Shown: positions 63,419 through 64,000 of the stretch, piece by piece
Position numbering within the stretch: the stretch's first letter is position 1
Layout: every line of letters starts with the position of its first letter
Position numbers and translations under genes: made by a program
The notes under the pieces: generated by a model
What the model saw: only the letters and a program-made list of their open reading frames with translations
What the model was told of the DNA's origin: nothing
Databases searched by the model: none
Assembly (NCBI RefSeq): GCF_017355875.1
Contig: NZ_JAFEWC010000001.1
Location: 2,294,001-2,358,000, forward strand
Reading direction: 5' to 3'
DNA length: 64,000 bases
Origin: Aridibaculum aurantiacum
Lineage (GTDB): Bacteria; Bacteroidota; Bacteroidia; Chitinophagales; Chitinophagaceae

Positions 63419-64000
63419 TTATTGTTTCTCTACAAAAACCTTCCTCAGGAAAAACCTCGATATCGAATCCCTCACTCTCGTTGTATCGGAAGGCATTAAA
63501 CGTTTGGTAACATAAATACGATATTGCTTAGCATCGGCTGAACCAAGGCTATCGTATTGAGCTTTTATGTTCAAAGTTTGAAGCTGTGCTGTCCTGTTCA
63601 CTGCTCTTGAACGGAGCCTCGTAACCTCGAATATCATTTTATAAGCCGTTGTGTCAGACGTAGGTGTTTCTGCTACAGCAGCAGCACTATTAGTATCCAC
63701 TACCGGACTTTCAGTAACAAGCGAATCAACCGGTGGCGGCATACGCTGTTCAGTAGGTTTATTATTTACTACCAATGTATATACGCCCCATCCCATTCCG
63801 GCAAGTGCAGCAAGTGAAGCCAGTACGATCAATACCATCAGGAATACTTTGCCCGCAGAAGAATTCTTATCCTTTTGCGGGTAGTTATGATCCGGGTTCT
63901 CACGCCATGGGTTCAATTCTTCTTTTACAGGAAGAAAATTACCGGGTGTAAATTCGTACGTGCCGCTATTGTTGATGTGCAAAGTTCCTACACCTTCAAT
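63419..64000 (-). CDS. Single-pass membrane protein, 5' end outside the window
   Basis: The frame is open to the window edge and reads IEGVGTL just inside it, so the N-terminus is missing. At least 193 residues are present. IEGVGTLHINNSGTYEFTPG resembles the second half of the HU/CCDC81-like domain of Bacteroidota SPOR-type proteins. A membrane helix follows (VFLMVLIVLASLAALAGMGWGVYTLVV), then a Pro/Thr/Ser-rich linker and a C-terminal segment (QLQTLNIKAQYDSLGSADAK to FFLRKVFVEKQ). A full SPOR domain is not evident. The assignment is tentative. Confidence 0.65.
   Translation of the reverse strand: MEGVGTLHINNSGTYEFTPGNFLPVKEELNPWRENPDHNYPQKDKNSSAGKVFLMVLIVLASLAALAGMGWGVYTLVVNNKPTEQRMPPPVDSLVTESPVVDTNSAAAVAETPTSDTTAYKMIFEVTRLRSRAVNRTAQLQTLNIKAQYDSLGSADAKQYRIYVTKRLMPSDTTRVRDSISRFFLRKVFVEKQ

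Overview
The window looks like a chromosomal segment of a member of the Bacteroidota, most likely of the Chitinophagaceae type. The signs are SusC/SusD-type outer-membrane genes, several large TonB-dependent receptors, a probable type IX secretion C-terminal tail, a BlaI/M56 pair, LytTR signalling, starts without Shine-Dalgarno sequences, AT-rich intergenic DNA, and a nusB-DUF1573-yajC-coaE gene order. The genus cannot be fixed by reading alone.

Region 1 (1-6482) appears to be one end of an integrative element next to a tRNA-Ser(UGA) gene. Reading away from the tRNA, all on the minus strand, come a tyrosine integrase, a small excisionase-like helix-turn-helix protein, an unusual 482-residue protein with the three signature motifs of family-A/single-subunit (T7-like) polymerases, and a large single-chain restriction-modification enzyme that runs off the left edge. 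The polymerase-like protein is the most unusual item in the window.

Region 2 (7.0-30.9 kb) holds a WG-repeat protein, a small lipoprotein, a four-gene SusC/SusD/DUF5689/metallophosphoesterase operon, a Spy-like periplasmic protein, a K+/H+ antiporter, and a BlaI-M56 pair whose sensor carries a long charged helical repeat. It continues with a secreted surface protein, a PQQ-type sugar dehydrogenase with a TMEM220-like partner, a TraB/GumN-like protein, a pectate lyase and an NfeD-SPFH pair.

Region 3 (31-54.6 kb) is a cell-surface and signalling region. It has a GH43-like hydrolase, three TonB-dependent or outer-membrane beta-barrel receptors around a LytS/LytR-type two-component system, several small cytoplasmic or membrane genes (AHSA1, YwbE, DUF808, GNAT), an eight-PAS histidine kinase, a DUF2264 protein and a DUF6263 lipoprotein.

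Region 4 (54.7-64 kb) is core metabolism and housekeeping: an NAD-type isocitrate dehydrogenase, class II fructose-bisphosphate aldolase, the nusB-DUF1573-yajC-coaE operon, groES-groEL with a possible sigma-54-type promoter, a YhhN lysoplasmalogenase, and a membrane protein cut by the right edge. No rRNA, CRISPR array or intact insertion sequence was seen.
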